Assembly (NCBI GenBank): GCA_026874595.1
Contig: CM049309.1
Location: 67,622,926 to 67,686,925 of the forward strand
Length of the DNA stretch: 64,000 bases
Reading direction: 5' to 3'
Source: Sipunculus nudus
Lineage: Eukaryota > Annelida > Sipuncula > Golfingiida > Sipunculidae
Shown one piece after another: positions 45,709 through 58,994 of this stretch; position 1 is the stretch's first letter; each line of letters starts with the position of its first letter. The notes beneath the pieces were generated by a model, which worked only from the letters and a program-made list of their open reading frames with translations, was not told the DNA's origin and searched no databases. The position numbers were made by a program, and so were the translations under genes.

Positions 45709-47533
45709 GTATCCGCCAAAACAGAGTTTTGCGGATACTATGTTTTCAGCTGGCCGCCGCCGCCGCCGCGGCGGCGGCGTATGTGTCCGGAGAACTCCTC
45801 CGTAACCGCTGGGCGGAATTTTCCGAAACCCGGGATTATGTTCGGGTCACATGTGAACTGCTGCGCCCCGATTTTGTTTTGACCTCTGACCTTTCCTTTG
45901 CGCTCTGCGTCCGTTTGTGCGTCTGTTTCCACACATAAACCCACATCTCGGGAACCGTTTGACTGATCAGGAAAATTTTTTTGCACAAATGTAGTCCTCG
46001 GAGAGCTTTATAACATACACCAAAAATGGTGGCGCCACCTGCAACCATGTTTGCACAGTGTCCATCTGTTCGTCTGCCTTGGGTTAAAATCACTCATATC
46101 TCTGCAGTGACTTGACTAATTCACCTGAAATTGGGCATGCGTAAACATCCTGGATAGCTTTTCTGATTTTATGACAGGTGGCGCCACCTACATTCACGTT
46201 TACGCTGCAGACATCCAAGCTCATATCTCGGGAACCGTTTGACCGATCAGGAAAATTCTTTTGCACAAATGTAGCCCTTGGAGAGCTTTATAACATACAC
46301 CAAAAATGGTGGCGCCACCTGCAACCATGTTTGCACAGTGTCCATCTGTTCGTCTGCCTTGGGTTAAAATCACTCATATCTCTGCAGTGACTTGACTAAT
46401 TCACCTGAAATTGGGCATGCGTATACATCCTGGATAGCTTTTCTGATTTTATGACAGGTGGCGCCACCTACATTCACGTTTACGCTGCAGACATCAAAGC
46501 TCATATCTCGGGAACCGTTTGACTGATCAGGAAAATTCTTTTGCACAAATGTAGCCCTAGGAGAGCTTTATAACATACACCAAAAATGGTGGCGCTACAT
46601 GCAACCATGTTTGCACAGTGTCCATCTGTTTGTCTGCCTTGGGTTAAAATCACTCATATCTCTGCAGTGACTTGACTAATTCACCTGAAATTTGGCATGC
46701 GTATACATCCTGGATAGCTTTTCTGATTTTATGACAGGTGGCGCCACCTACATTCACGTTTACGCTGCAGACATCCAAGCTCATATCTCAGGAACCGTTT
46801 GACCGATCAGGAAAATTGTTTTGCACAAATGTAGCCCTTGGAGAGCTTTATAACATACACTGAAAATGGTGGCACCACCTGCAACCATGTTTACACAGTG
46901 TCCATCTGTTCGTCTGCCTTGGGTTAAAATCACTCATATCTCGGCAGTGGTTTGACTAATTCACCTGAAATTCGGCATGCTTATACATCCTGGATAGCTT
47001 TTCTGATTTTATGACAGGTGGCGCCACCTACAATCAAGTTTACGCTGCAGGCATCCAAGCTCATATCTAGGGAACCGTTTGACCGATTGGGCCAAAATTT
47101 TGCATGTGTATAAATCTCACATAGCTCTTTATCATACGGAAAACTGGTGGCGCCACCTGAAGCCATGTTTGCACAGCTCCCATCTGTTTGTCTGCCATGG
47201 GATAAAATCACTCATATCTCAGCAGTGGTTTGACATATCTGCCTAAAATTTTGCAAGTTTATACATCCCCGACAGCTCTCTTGATTTTATGACAGGTGGC
47301 GCCACCTGCATTCTAGTTCATGCAGCAGATATCCAAGCTCAGATCTTGGGAACCGTTTGACCGATTGGGCCAAAGTTTTGCATGTGTATAGAGCTTTCTG
47401 GATTTTTCGGTTGGTAGCGCAACCTACATACACAATTTGGCTGCAGACATCCATGCTAATATGCAACACTTCACCCGTTCCACTCTGATTTAGGCGGATA
47501 CAAGTAGTCGCTTGTCGACTACCCGTATTCTAG
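45709..47533 (+). mobile_element. Helentron-like non-autonomous element, family A (copy A1)
   Basis: Starts after TT with GTATCCGCCAAAAC, which folds back on GTTTTGCGGATAC (ends 45738), then TATGTTTTC and a CCG/CGG palindrome (45758-45779). Near the end GGCGGATAC (47493-47501) matches the inverted start, a GTAGTCG-CTTGT-CGACTAC hairpin (47504-47522) follows, and CCGTATTCTAG closes it before TT. The CTAG end 11 nt after a hairpin is Helitron-like. The middle is a 280-bp dimeric array. No replicase is encoded. Confidence 0.83.
45940..47470 (+). repeat. 280-bp dimeric tandem array in A1 with GGTGGCGCCACC palindromes
   Basis: GGAACCGTTT recurs at 46231, 46511, 46791 and 47071, exactly 280 bp apart. 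Each unit has two related halves, each starting CTCATATCTC and each ending on a GGTGGCGCCACC palindrome. Confidence 0.93.
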
Positions 47534-47625
47534 TTGTAATATAGTTTTGTTCAGGATTTAAACTTTGTTTTAGCATCAGCAGTGTCATATTGTAACCTCT
47601 ATCATCTTCCATAGGTCTAAAGCTA

Positions 47626-47883
47626 TGTTTCCATGTGTGCTTATATATGCAGGAACTGGTAGACATATAGTTGTACAGAGGAGATAGCAGGTCTTCCTCA
47701 AAAACTTGGTGGAGTTACATCATTTTACCAAAAATCTTAAGTTCATGCAGACTCTTTTTGTGAATATTGCTCCTTTGGTGATTTTTTCATGCATATATAT
47801 CATATATTATGCTGAGGGGAAACACTGTAGTTACAAAATCATACCAGTGATTTTTCATGCTTATATATGCACACATGGAAACA
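47626..47883. mobile_element. Possible 258-bp MITE
   Basis: Inverted ends TGTTTCCATGTGTGC (47626-47640) and GCACACATGGAAACA (47869-47883) match perfectly and extend imperfectly into a TTATATATGC motif. No clear target duplication, so the class is unknown. Confidence 0.5.
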
Positions 47884-50263
47884 CCTTTTACACATGCAGC
47901 CATACCTGACAAGATATGTTTATGTTGAGGGAAGTATGAATCTGGGAAGATCAGGATCCTCCCTGGAAAAATAAGAATTCTCATTCCTCCTGGGAAAATG
48001 AGAATTCCAGTTTGTCCTGGGAAACTTGAGGATTCTCATTTTCCCCCTTGGAGAGACTGGAATTCAGTTTTGAAATTTAAAACATTGGAAAATGAGAAAA
48101 TCTTCTCATTTGTCAAAGGAGCAGCTAAACCAGCCACATATCAAGTGCTTGCTGGTCTCCCAATACTGGGCCAGCTGGTGACATTTGATCCGAGCAGCCT
48201 GTCATTACATATAATCTGAGTAATTAAGTAAGTTTCTTGTGCAATATGGCCTGCAGCAGATGCATGTTTAAGTTCTTCCTTGCTATTAATATCCAGGTGT
48301 GTGGCCCAATCTTACATCAGGTGGTAATATCCTAAAGGTATCCATGTGATTATTCAGGGATTAAAACTAATTAAAAATTTATTTATTCAGGAATGACTTT
48401 TTTTCCTTCTCTTTCTCTCTCTCTTTCTTTCTCTCTCTCACGCTCACATAAACCCAGTCACACAAATGGGAAGTTAAAGAAAGCAGGCACATCGTGCAGT
48501 AACCATATTACCCTAAATTAATTAAATCACATAATTACAAAATCATAACAATTGGATGGGTACCCAACAGATCATCAAACAAGTTGACATTATTGTTTAT
48601 TATTGGCAGCTAATTTTGAAAATCTGATATCAGTATAATAAGAATCTTTTATTTACTGGCACCATATAAGGCCTTCTATAATTTATAACACCAATCCTTA
48701 GCATTTATACTTCCCTTGACAGTGAGGCTGCTTATTCACAAAGATTTTGTTTTCGTGACAATATCTGTGTCATGAATATCACTGATTGAAAGCACTTGCG
48801 AACAAAAGGCAACCACTGTATATACATTTTTACAGCCTAATTATCTCACTGATAGGGAGGCACCCAAAGTACAGGTACAATTAGGTGATTTCAGTTACAT
48901 CCCAAGATATCACAAGATATTCCCTGATCAAATGATATTGGTTACATACCACCGAAGTTTATGATTGCATATGGACATGTTTATTCCCTTTTTGCACTAT
49001 ATATTAAATGGCATGACATTTCCAATCAATTTCTCCACATGCCAGTTTCTCAATCCTATGATATGTATCATTTGGAATTCAAGGCTGTCACTTATATTTC
49101 ATGTGAATGGCTTGAAAGTCCTTGAATTAGCCAGAATATGAACCCCTCCGACACCTCATTTGTTTCTCCATGTTAAAGTGGCATGAGATATTCCTTCTAA
49201 TCTGCTGCTACAATATTTTTCATTTTGTCAAATGGCTGCTATATATATATATTATAGTTCTGTGCTAAAATCAAACAAGCCTTTTCCCATCTCCAGTATC
49301 ACTCCAGTGGCATTTGAATTTAAGTGATTTTCACCACACAAAAAAAAAAGTTTTTGTTTCCACCACCCCATGCCCTCTCATCTATTGCAGTAATTAGATA
49401 TTTTTTAAATATGTACATGCTTGTTATTGTACAGGGTTCAACATAAATGGTTAACTGCTTAGCCAAGGCAAGTAAAAGGAACAGGAAATGGTGGTAGGGT
49501 AGCCAAAAGTCATCTAACATGAACCTGTATACAAAGGCCTTGATCTTAACTTATCTTGAGTCAGCTATTTCATATTGATACTACTTAATCTTTAATTTCC
49601 TGTAGTTTATCTGTACTGAACAGAAATATAATTTTGCAGATGCCATATGAAAGTACTCACAGGATAATGTATTGGCAAAGTTTAGAACAGGATACACTTT
49701 TTGGACCAAACCCAAATCCTTTTATCATTTGCACATTTTTCTAATTTCTTGACTAAAATAGAAAGGTTATTCATTTTATGAATAGGTGTCATTTTAAACG
49801 AACCATGATATTCAAACATGCCTTTGTGAAATTTAAAAGAGCCAAAGGGGGAAATGTCTGACTGAAAATATTGATGTTTTTACTAAGAAAGTGTCCAGTA
49901 GCAATTGAAAATGCAAGAAGTAACATTTTGATATAACTTGTCCACACTGGAAATTCCAGTGAAATATTCCAGTGGGATATTCAAAACGGTATAATGCTGA
50001 CCAACCTGGTTTTGATATCATATGCGGTACAACAGTGAAAATCGATGAGAGTTGTCACCCTGGATGTGGAGGCTTCAGATATGTTTGCCAGACATGACAT
50101 CTCAGCTGCAGAACTGTTCAAAAACAGCAGATAGATGGTTCACAATTCATGTGGCATGCATGCAGTGTCCACCTTCATCAAGATGAATCATGCCCACACA
50201 GTATACAACCCCGCTGAACCTCTGCATGATATCACCAAATATACGTGATTCATTAAACTACAG
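47884..50263. other. Intron-like sequence, no exon recognised
   Basis: Near 47940-48055 a CCTGGGAAAATGAGAATTCC-type motif recurs four times with palindromic GAGAATTC cores. A (CT)n tract lies at 48399-48440. Otherwise AT-rich without coding signals. Confidence 0.4.
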
Positions 50264-50386
50264 TAGGGGTGAAACAGTGCATAAAAAAATTAATGCATTG
50301 AGTCGTAACCCCTTTATTAAATTGTAATCAATTCATAACCTATGAATCAATTCATTTTGATTGTTTGATGCATGCACCACCCCAAG
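50264..50386. mobile_element. Possible short hAT-like MITE
   Basis: Ends TAGGGGTGAAACAGTGCAT and ATGCATGCACCACCCCAAG are imperfect inverted repeats around an AT-rich, palindromic centre (TTCATAACCTATGAATCAA). Flanking 8-mers agree only at four positions, so the call is weak. Confidence 0.4.
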
Positions 50387-50627
50387 AACTGTCAACTGTG
50401 AATGAGCAAACTGCGATGTAGAGGAGTGTATATTTATATTGTGTATGTGCTCAAGATATAGTTTCAACACTTGTTGGGAATGCTCTATTTGTGTGGAAAT
50501 AATAATTATTGCAATAAACACAGGGCAAGCTACATTTTTCTTTTACTTGCTAAAATTAACCACCATCCATTGTGGAAAATTCTTGTTTTCAAAACAAAGT
50601 CTTAAATTTACCACTAAAGTAATAATT

Positions 50628-52371
50628 GTATCCGCCAAAACGAAGTTTTGCGGATACTATGTTTTTGACCGGGTTCCGCCGCCGCCGCTGCGTTCGTTTC
50701 CGGAAAACTCCTCTGAGACTACTGGACAGATTTTTCCGAAACTTACACAAATTATAGGGTCACATGTGAACTGGTGCCTAACCAAGTGACCTTGACCTCT
50801 GACCTTTCGTCTCTGCCCAGCGTCCGTTTGTGCGTCTGTTTCCACACATAAACCCATATATCTCAGGAAACGGTTGACCGATCCGGAAAAAAATTTTACA
50901 CAAATGTAGCCCTGGGAAAGCTTTATAACATACACAACAAAAGGTGGCGCCACCTGCAACCATGTTTGCACAGTGTCCATCTGTTCATCTGCCTGGGGTT
51001 AAAATCACTCATATCTCTGCAGTGATTTGACTAATTCACCTAAAATTCGGCATGCATATACATCCTAGATAGCTTTCTCGATTTTGTGACAGGTGGCGCC
51101 ACCTACATTCACGTTAACGCTCCACACATAATCCCATATATCTCGGGAACCATTTGACTGATCCGGAAAAAAATTTTACACAAATGTAGCCCTGGGATAG
51201 CTTTATAACATACACAACAAAAGGTGGCGCCACCTGCAACCATGTTTGCACAGTGTCCATCTGTTCATCTGCCTGGGGTTAAAATCACTCATATCTCTGC
51301 AGTGGTTTGACTAATTCACCTAAAATTCGGCATGCATATACATCCTAGATAGCTTTCTCGATTTTGTGACAGGTGGCGCCACCTACATTCACGTTAACGC
51401 TTCACACATAATCCCATATATCTCGGGAACCGTTTAACCGATCCGGAAAAAAATTTTACACAAATGTAGCCCTCGGATAGCTTTATTACATACACAACAA
51501 AAGGTGGCGCCACCTGCAACCATGTTTGCACAGTGTCCATTTGTTCATCTCCCTGGGGTTAAAATTACTCATATCTCTGCAGTGGTTTGACTAATTCACC
51601 TAAAAATCAGCATGCATATACATCCTAGATAGCTTTCTTGATTTAATGACAGGTGGCGCCACCTTCATTCACGTTAACACTCCACACATAAATCCATATA
51701 TCTCAGGAACCGTTTGACCGATCCGGAAAAATTTTTTACACAAATGTAGCCCTGGGATAGCTTTATAACATACACAACAAAAGGTGGCACCACCTGCAAC
51801 CATGTTTGCACAGTGTCCATTTGTTAATCTGCCTGGGGTTAAAATCACTCATTTCTCTGCAGTGGTTTGACTAATTCACCTAAAATTCGGCATGTGTATA
51901 CATCCTAGATAGCTTTCTTGATTTTATGACAGGTAGCGCCACCTACATTCACGTTTATGCTGCAGACATCCAAGCTCATATCTTGGGAACCGTTTGACCA
52001 ATCAGGAAAAAAATTTTACACAAATGTAGCCCTTGGATAGCTTTATAACATGAACAAAAATGGTGGCACCACCTGCAGCCATTTTTGCACAGTGTCCATC
52101 TGTTTGTCTGCTGTAGGATAAAATTACTCATATCTCTGCAGTGGTTTGACTTTTCCACATGAAATTTTGCATGTGTATATATCTTGGATAGTTTTTCGTT
52201 CAAATAACAGGTGGCGCCACCTATAATCATGTTTATGTGGCAGAGATCCATTCTAATATTTAACACATGTAACTCTATATCCCCTTGCCACTCAATCAAT
52301 GCCTTACTTCACCCGTCCTTCTCTGATTTTGGCGGATACACGTAGTCGCTTGTCGACTACCCGTATTCTAG
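50628..52371 (+). mobile_element. Helentron-like non-autonomous element, family A (copy A2)
   Basis: Same plan as A1: TT then GTATCCGCCAAAACGAAG with the complementary arm GTTTTGCGGATAC, CCGCCGCCGC, a 280-bp array, TTTTGGCGGATAC near the end, a GTAGTCG-CTTGT-CGACTAC hairpin (52342-52360), CCGTATTCTAG, then TT. A1 and A2 are separate insertions because their flanks differ. Confidence 0.85.
50845..52260 (+). repeat. 280-bp dimeric tandem array in A2 with AGGTGGCGCCACCT palindromes
   Basis: Units start with ATATCTC(G/A)GGAAC at 51139, 51419, 51699 and (ATATCTTGGGAAC) 51979. The 14-bp palindrome AGGTGGCGCCACCT occurs at 50942, 51091 and 51222 and continues through the array, alternately about 149 and 131 bp apart. 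Confidence 0.93.
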
Positions 52372-52727
52372 TTTAATTGAGAATCAAATTGAAGGTAAAG
52401 TATATCATATTGTATTGTGAGGTAATGTATTGTATGGCCCGAATATTTTCTTGTTATACACTGGAGTACTGACAGGTCAGTCTGAAAGTCTGCCATCAGC
52501 TTATCCCAAAACACAAGCCTGCCTCCCTATCTGCAGCCAGCTGTCTGATTCCATTAATTCTCCCTCTATATCCCTCCACTCAGTATGACTAAACAAACAC
52601 TGTACATTAACAACAACATGACTGTCACTGATAGTCATCTCTTATGGTTTTAATGATAATACAGTATGGTGATTTTATGCACAGTGTGAACCATCATATT
52701 CAGACAAAGTGAATATTTTTAGAACTG
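52372..52727. other. Intron-like spacer, nothing recognised
   Basis: No exon or repeat recognised. Confidence 0.4.
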
Positions 52728-52919
52728 CAGTGGAGCCTCTCTCAGTGGGCACCACCATAAAGTGTGCACCTCTAAATAATGGGCAGTTTACAACAGTCCC
52801 ATATTTTCTCATGCTTATTATAAAAAAATTGTTGGCATTACCTCCTTATAGTGGGCACCTCCATAAAGTGGGCACTTTAGCCCAGTCCCAAGGGTGCCCA
52901 CATTGTAGAGGTTTCACTG
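52728..52919. mobile_element. 192-bp pogo/Tigger-like MITE
   Basis: The left end CAGTGGAGCCTCTCTCAGTG continues with GGCACC. The right end is GGTGCCCACATTGTAGAGG followed by TTTCACTG, complement CAGTGAAACCTCTAC. A TA follows on the right; the left flank is TG, perhaps mutated. CAGTG(G/A)AACCTCT ends are typical of Tigger/pogo MITEs of the Tc1/mariner superfamily. Confidence 0.75.
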
Positions 52920-52921
52920 TA

Positions 52922-55900
52922 CAATTTGATGAAACCGGCATACACATGTTCACATATTTAGAGTATTTCTAGTTGCTATGTTAGGTTTCAAGACCCCTGT
53001 CCACCTGTCTTACTTGATGTTTTGAAAAATGCACATAACTGTTAACCTTACTTTTCTGCACCAACAAAGTGGCATTTCATTTAATAGTAAAATGGGGGTT
53101 CTTTGACAGTGTATGTAGCAACAATTTACACATAGATAAGTTTGTCTGAAAAAAAATAACTGCTTATAATTTTCTGCAGTATTAACTTTTGTAAATAAGA
53201 TGCAAAATAATGGATGTGCCTATGTGTGGTATAATTCATGTACTACTATATACTTCAGCTAATTCACGCATATATATATATATATATACATATATACATG
53301 CACATAGAAACACCTATTATTTCAAGCATATATATGTAATGCCAAGCTGAATCATTTAATTTTTTCACCAGAATTATCCTAGGGTAAAGTTGTCTCAATT
53401 GTTTAAGAATAGTTCGAGTTCATTGATTTTGGCAGAGTCATAGAAAGCTGAAGCTGAGTCTTTTTCTGCAAAACTGTGGTTTCAAATTCTGTATTATTGC
53501 ACAGTATGATTCTGAAGTGGCCTTTGTTCAAGTTTACTTAAATGATTTTTTGCTGAACTATTGGAACTTTTAACAGTGAAAAGACTGAGCTACTGTGGTA
53601 AACAAAGCTTGTAGGTTTATTGCAGTAACAGACTGACTTCTCAGGGTATATAAGCAGAGCTGCACAGGCAACATAAATAATTGGTGTCTATAAATAGCTT
53701 GGAAGACTGCCAACTATTTCAGGTTTGGCAAAAGGCCAAGTTTCAGTCTATATCTGTTTATAGCTTTGGCAGACTGCCAACTTTATCAGATTAGCAACAG
53801 GTCAAAAGTTTAGTCACTGCAGCCAGGTACAGGTCAAGAGTTCACTCAGTGAAGTAGCTACACCAGGCACTCCGCCACCATTGGCTTAGAGTGTAGCTGC
53901 CTTCCTCAGCTGAGCTTGGTCAGCTGAGTGGATCCAACTCAAGAAAAAGTTTACTGTACCGGCCTGAAATTTTGGCATGTCCATGCATCTTTAATGGCTT
54001 TCTTGTAGTACTTGTACACAAAACTGATGGTGCCACCTACAATCATTTTTGTGTTGTAAACCTTTATGCCTGTACTGCAGGAGTGATGTTTGTGTAATTG
54101 GTGCTTGTCCTTGGGTTCAAAATGTTCAGTGCATGCTTTATAAATGTACATGTCACACATTTTCTTTTATTAAGTACTTTCCAGTACTGGTCAAGCATGT
54201 TATCATAGAAGCATTATACCTGATGTTTATCCTATTGCACAGGTTAGCAGTAGGCCTGTAGCCTTGTGAAGGGTTTCAGACAATTTTTTTGAGGCCTTGA
54301 ACCCCCCCCCCCCCCCCCCCTTTTTCCAGGCTAGGGGACCTTTTACAGAAGGCACTGTGATAAACCCATTGTGGAAAAAAAATGTCAAATTGCTTCTAAA
54401 GGGTTTATGAGAAAATATGAGGACACACTTGCCATCATTCTTGACAAGAACAAAAACACTCATTTCCAAGGTGTGGCCACAGGAGTTCCTTGACAATGAT
54501 TTAGTGTCATTGTCATAAAATTGTAATATAGATTTGAGGTACTTGTTAATACCACTGAGTGATAGCTTTTATATGATGTAACTTAGATATACCTTCATTA
54601 TAAGGTAATGTGTTGCTTTAGGATCCTGGAATTGTTTTCTCTGTGGAAAAAAATCTGTGGAAAAAAAAAATCCCTCGGTATGGCTTCATAAGTATATGTA
54701 CCCTCTTATTTCATGGAGTTGAGGGACTTCTTCAGATAGCTTATGATTGGCCCAGTGGCAGCATATATGGCTCACTAAAATGAGTTACAGCGTTGTTAAT
54801 CCCAATACAAGAAGCAGATTCAGAATGATCCCCCAGTCCTTTATTTCATAGAATGGCCAGATTAACTGATGAAGGTATGTGGTCTGTATTTTGTTCATGT
54901 GTTTGCCAAATAATTAAAACAAGATCACACCAGCTGAATTAATATTATCCTTCATTCCAGGAACATCCTGCCAAAATTCCTGCAAATTTGCTATAAATTT
55001 CCACCCAAGCTTTTACAGAGTATTCTATGATCAAAACCTGCTCACGGTAAATCCCAAAAGTGCGGAGCCATGATTTACTATGACCCTTATTCCACAACCT
55101 TGGCTGTGACATTAATCTGGCTGGCCTAGCTGCAACCTATGGATGCCATCCAAAATGTGCTAAGCTCATATTGTGATCTGTACTTTGTCTGGCCCTAGCT
55201 GTGACCTCTTATTGCCTTCCGTAAATATTACATACACTCAGCCAGTCTACACTGCCAGTGTTTGATCTTCCCAAGCTTGAACAGGTAATTTCAATGGGTC
55301 AGATTTATATTACATGAAATATTGGCAGAGATATGTACACACATAAACCTTAGGTATGACAGCAGGAATACTTATTATTTGATCTTCGCGTGATGTGGTT
55401 TATGGTTGCTTCTCAGGATATATAAAGTCAAATGCAGGATTTAATCTTTTGCAGTTGTCCAAGTCAATAATTCACAATTAGCGTCAATAAGTATTACTGA
55501 AGCAATAGTAATCAAAGACAGCTGAACTTTAAAGGTTTTTTATTTGCCAGATAGTGATACCTTGACTTTGCCACTGTGTAAACTATGGTTACAGGTTGAG
55601 GGAGTGGGTAGGGACTGAAGTATGCCAGGCCAAGGGGAGGGGGAAGGTTGCAATTTTTTTTAGGGAAGGAGCAATGAAGAGAGCATATTCAATCAGATAA
55701 ATGGCACAGGATTTAAGCCATGAATGGAAAGAACCTTTTTAATATTAAGTTGCTGGTAGTCATGAATAATAGAATCCCCTATATATTTAGAATATCAAGA
55801 ATATTTTCTGAGAGTTCATTATGGGTTGGCATAAAATGTCCAGAATAGACATTTATTCTTCAAAATTTTAGTGTCTATATATTTAGCTCTCATTGCATAG

Positions 55901-58033
55901 AAGTTTTACATGATATGTTAGTATAAATATGAATACTTTTATCACATTATTCAGCTGTTGTTTAGAAAAACTATTGTACATATATATCTGAACCAGTCCC
56001 TACCAGTTATTGTTACATAACAAATGAAGTAAGGTTGCCATCTGTTCATGTGTTGTTACGACTTAGCTTACTTCCAGAAGCTTTTAACATCTTGTTTTTC
56101 CATATGCATTCATTACTGACTCACTGGATATCCAATTTAAACATATTTTTATAGTACCCCTAATGTAAAGATAGGTGCCTGGTAATCCATTTGTGAACAA
56201 TTGTAGGCTTTCTGCCAACCATCATTAATCCTGGTAGATGGTATAGAGTAATTACTAAATGGGGGTTTAAATTAACCATGAGGGTTAAGCATTGGACAAG
56301 AAAGTGGAAAGTCCTGACTTGATATAATTCTCAGGAAAGACCCAAAGTGAATGGAAATCCACCAGAGGCTATCTGAGTAATTTCCATGACTTAAGCACTG
56401 GTCTTGGTTAGTGTATGGGAAGTTTTAATATATGCAGTCTCATGGGTAATGTAAGCCTGTCTCAACCTGTTGGTCAGCTTCCTAAGGTGGAAGGCTGGAA
56501 AAGAGACCAAGTATGCAAGTCCAGCATACTCACAGGAACCAGCTGCAGGGTAATGCAGTTGGCATCATATTTATTGGGTTAATATTTTGGGATAATTCTC
56601 ATTGTTTCCTAAGATTCCATTTTTGTGATATAACTATAAAGTCAACTTTACAGTATATCCAGTATTATCTTGATGACTTAATAGGCTGAAGAGGGACCAA
56701 AATAGGACATTAAATGAGTGGAAATTGTTTTATTATTCACATATATTATAAAATATCTGACAATATACAGAACATTAATCTTTCATTTATTGGTAACATA
56801 AAATATATATTTTTATATTAATTACAATCCTTTGCCTTTGATGCCACAGGCATGTAGTTCAGTAAAAATGACTGATTGCTTGTGTAGATCTGTGAGGTGT
56901 ATTATTCACAAAGGTCTTCTTTTTGTGTGAACTTCCTTTTCATGAAACATTGCAGTTTTAAAACCCTTGGAAACAAAATGCCATCAGTATATGCCTTGTT
57001 ATAAATCCTAATACTTGTCCTCAGATTCCTGCCAAGTTTTAAGGTTCAGTGGAGCTGGTAGGGTGTCATGTCCTGACTGAGACAATATTGATGTGGGTCT
57101 CAGGAGAAAGTTCATTATAAGTGCTTAATACTGAAGTATGAGGACTTAGGTACAATATTTTGGAAAAAGTATATCTTTTGGAATAAGTTTACATTAAATT
57201 AGCATTTCTCCATTGAACAATTAAAGTGCCACTGATCTTCAGCTCTTGTCTGACCATGCATGTGTTAGCACATGTGCTACTGAAATTTAGTGAAAAAACG
57301 TAGATGTATTGCTAACTGTCCAAGTTTGCACCATTACAGCTTTAATTTCCAAAATTTTCTTCATTGTAAGGGGGAATACTCTTCCCTTTCACCCCTTCCC
57401 TTACCCTCCCCTACAGTGTCCTGCTACCTATTTTTCTCATATCCTGTATCTCCCTGTACTTCTTTTACTGCAGCTAGGTACTGGTACATCTCTATTTTGG
57501 TAGAGTCTTGATCTAGGGCTCTCTCAGAGATGTCAAAGAGAAATGGACTGTTGGGTCACCTCTGATAAGCAGTAACTTTAGCAGTTTTGCATCTCTTACT
57601 CAAGCAGTGAGTGTTTGGTGGCTATCTTCACTTAACATCACCCAATTTCTCTCTTTGCCCTGTTATCTGCCCTTCAGAGTCTACTTTAACCCTATTTTGA
57701 CATTGCTTAGTGTTTCATGGCTTTCTGTATCAGAGTATGCCACTTAGACACCCTCACTGCTACATGCAAGGCTATATCCCAGGGTTATCCCATTTGGTCT
57801 CTATTATCTCATCATTACCTGGGCCACTGTACCCCACTTCCACTTATCTTTTCAACAAGTCAGGTCAGTGTGAAGATAATGGTACGTTCTCACAACATGG
57901 ATATTTGCATATTGTGTCACATTGTTGCCCTGATTATTATAATTATATCTTTTCCTTTTAGTCTTACTCATCACAATTACAGATAAGCAATATTGTTTTA
58001 TTTCCTTTGGAAGGTTATATTATCATTATTATT
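52922..58033. other. Five kb of intron-like sequence, no exon recognised
   Basis: AT-rich, with a (TA)n tract near 53268-53290 and a C-run of about 20 at 54303-54320. Frames up to 89 codons (54227-54496, 57710-57986) show no recognisable domain and no supporting splice sites. Confidence 0.4.
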
Positions 58034-58994
58034 GTATCCCCAGACAAAGTCAGGGGATACTATGTTTTCAGACCGGTCCCGCCGCCGCCGCATATAAATC
58101 TTGTTGGCACGATAACTAAAAAAATATTTCACGGATCTTTACCAAACTTGGTATATGTATAGATATGGGTGAGAGGAGGAAGCCTATTTAAAATGAGGTC
58201 ATGACCTTGATTAGGAGAGTGTCCTTGACCTTGAATAGGTCCAATTTTGGGGAAAATCACACAAATTCTTAAATATCTCAAGAAATCCTGCATGGATTGA
58301 TCCCAAAATCAAATTGACTGAAGATCTTGGATAGTAATGTCATGTACCGGAAACAAGTGGCGCCACCTGTTATTCTTTTATTTGTTTTCGTGCCGTTTAA
58401 TACCCCCATCATTGCCACTTAACAGTACTGTGAGCATTATTAGTCAAAACTAATGGACAGATTTCTTTCATATTATGCATATACATAGACATGGGTTATG
58501 GGATGATGTTTATTTAAATTGGGGTCATGACCTTTCCTATGAGAGTGGCCTTGACCTTGAATATTGCCATATATGGTGAAAATCCCACAAAATCATTAAT
58601 ATCTCAATATGGGATGCATTGATTGGTCCAAAAATCAACTTGACCGAAGATCTTGGATAGTGTTGTCATGTACTGGAAACTGATAGCGCCACATGTTATT
58701 CTTTTACTTGTTTTCGTGATGTTTATTTCCCCATCATTGCCACTTAACAGTACTGTGAGCTTTATAAGTCAAAAACTAATGAACAGATTTCTTTCATATT
58801 ACGCATATACATAGACATGGGTTAGGGGATGATGTATATTGAAATTGGGGTCATGACCTTTTCTATGAGAGTGACCTTTTCTATGAGTGTGGTCTGACAT
58901 TAATTGTGGCTGAAGATGGGGGGGGCCTATTCTTAAAGGGGAGGGGATTAATTGTCTGGGGATACTATGGCACCTGCGGTGCCAAGAAATGTCT
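58034..58994 (+). mobile_element. Helentron-like non-autonomous element, family C (copy C2)
   Basis: Starts after TT with GTATCCCCAGACAAAGTC and folds back on GGGGATAC, then TATGTTTTC and CCGCCGCCGC. GTCTGGGGATAC at 58953-58964 is a perfect 12-bp inverted copy of the start. The GGCACC-TGC-GGTGCC hairpin (58969-58983) and AAGAAATGTCT follow. About two and a half internal units of roughly 300 bp are present, each with TGACCTTGAATAG-type and GATCTTGGATAGT segments; they match the left part of C1, not its AGGTCA array. Confidence 0.83.
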
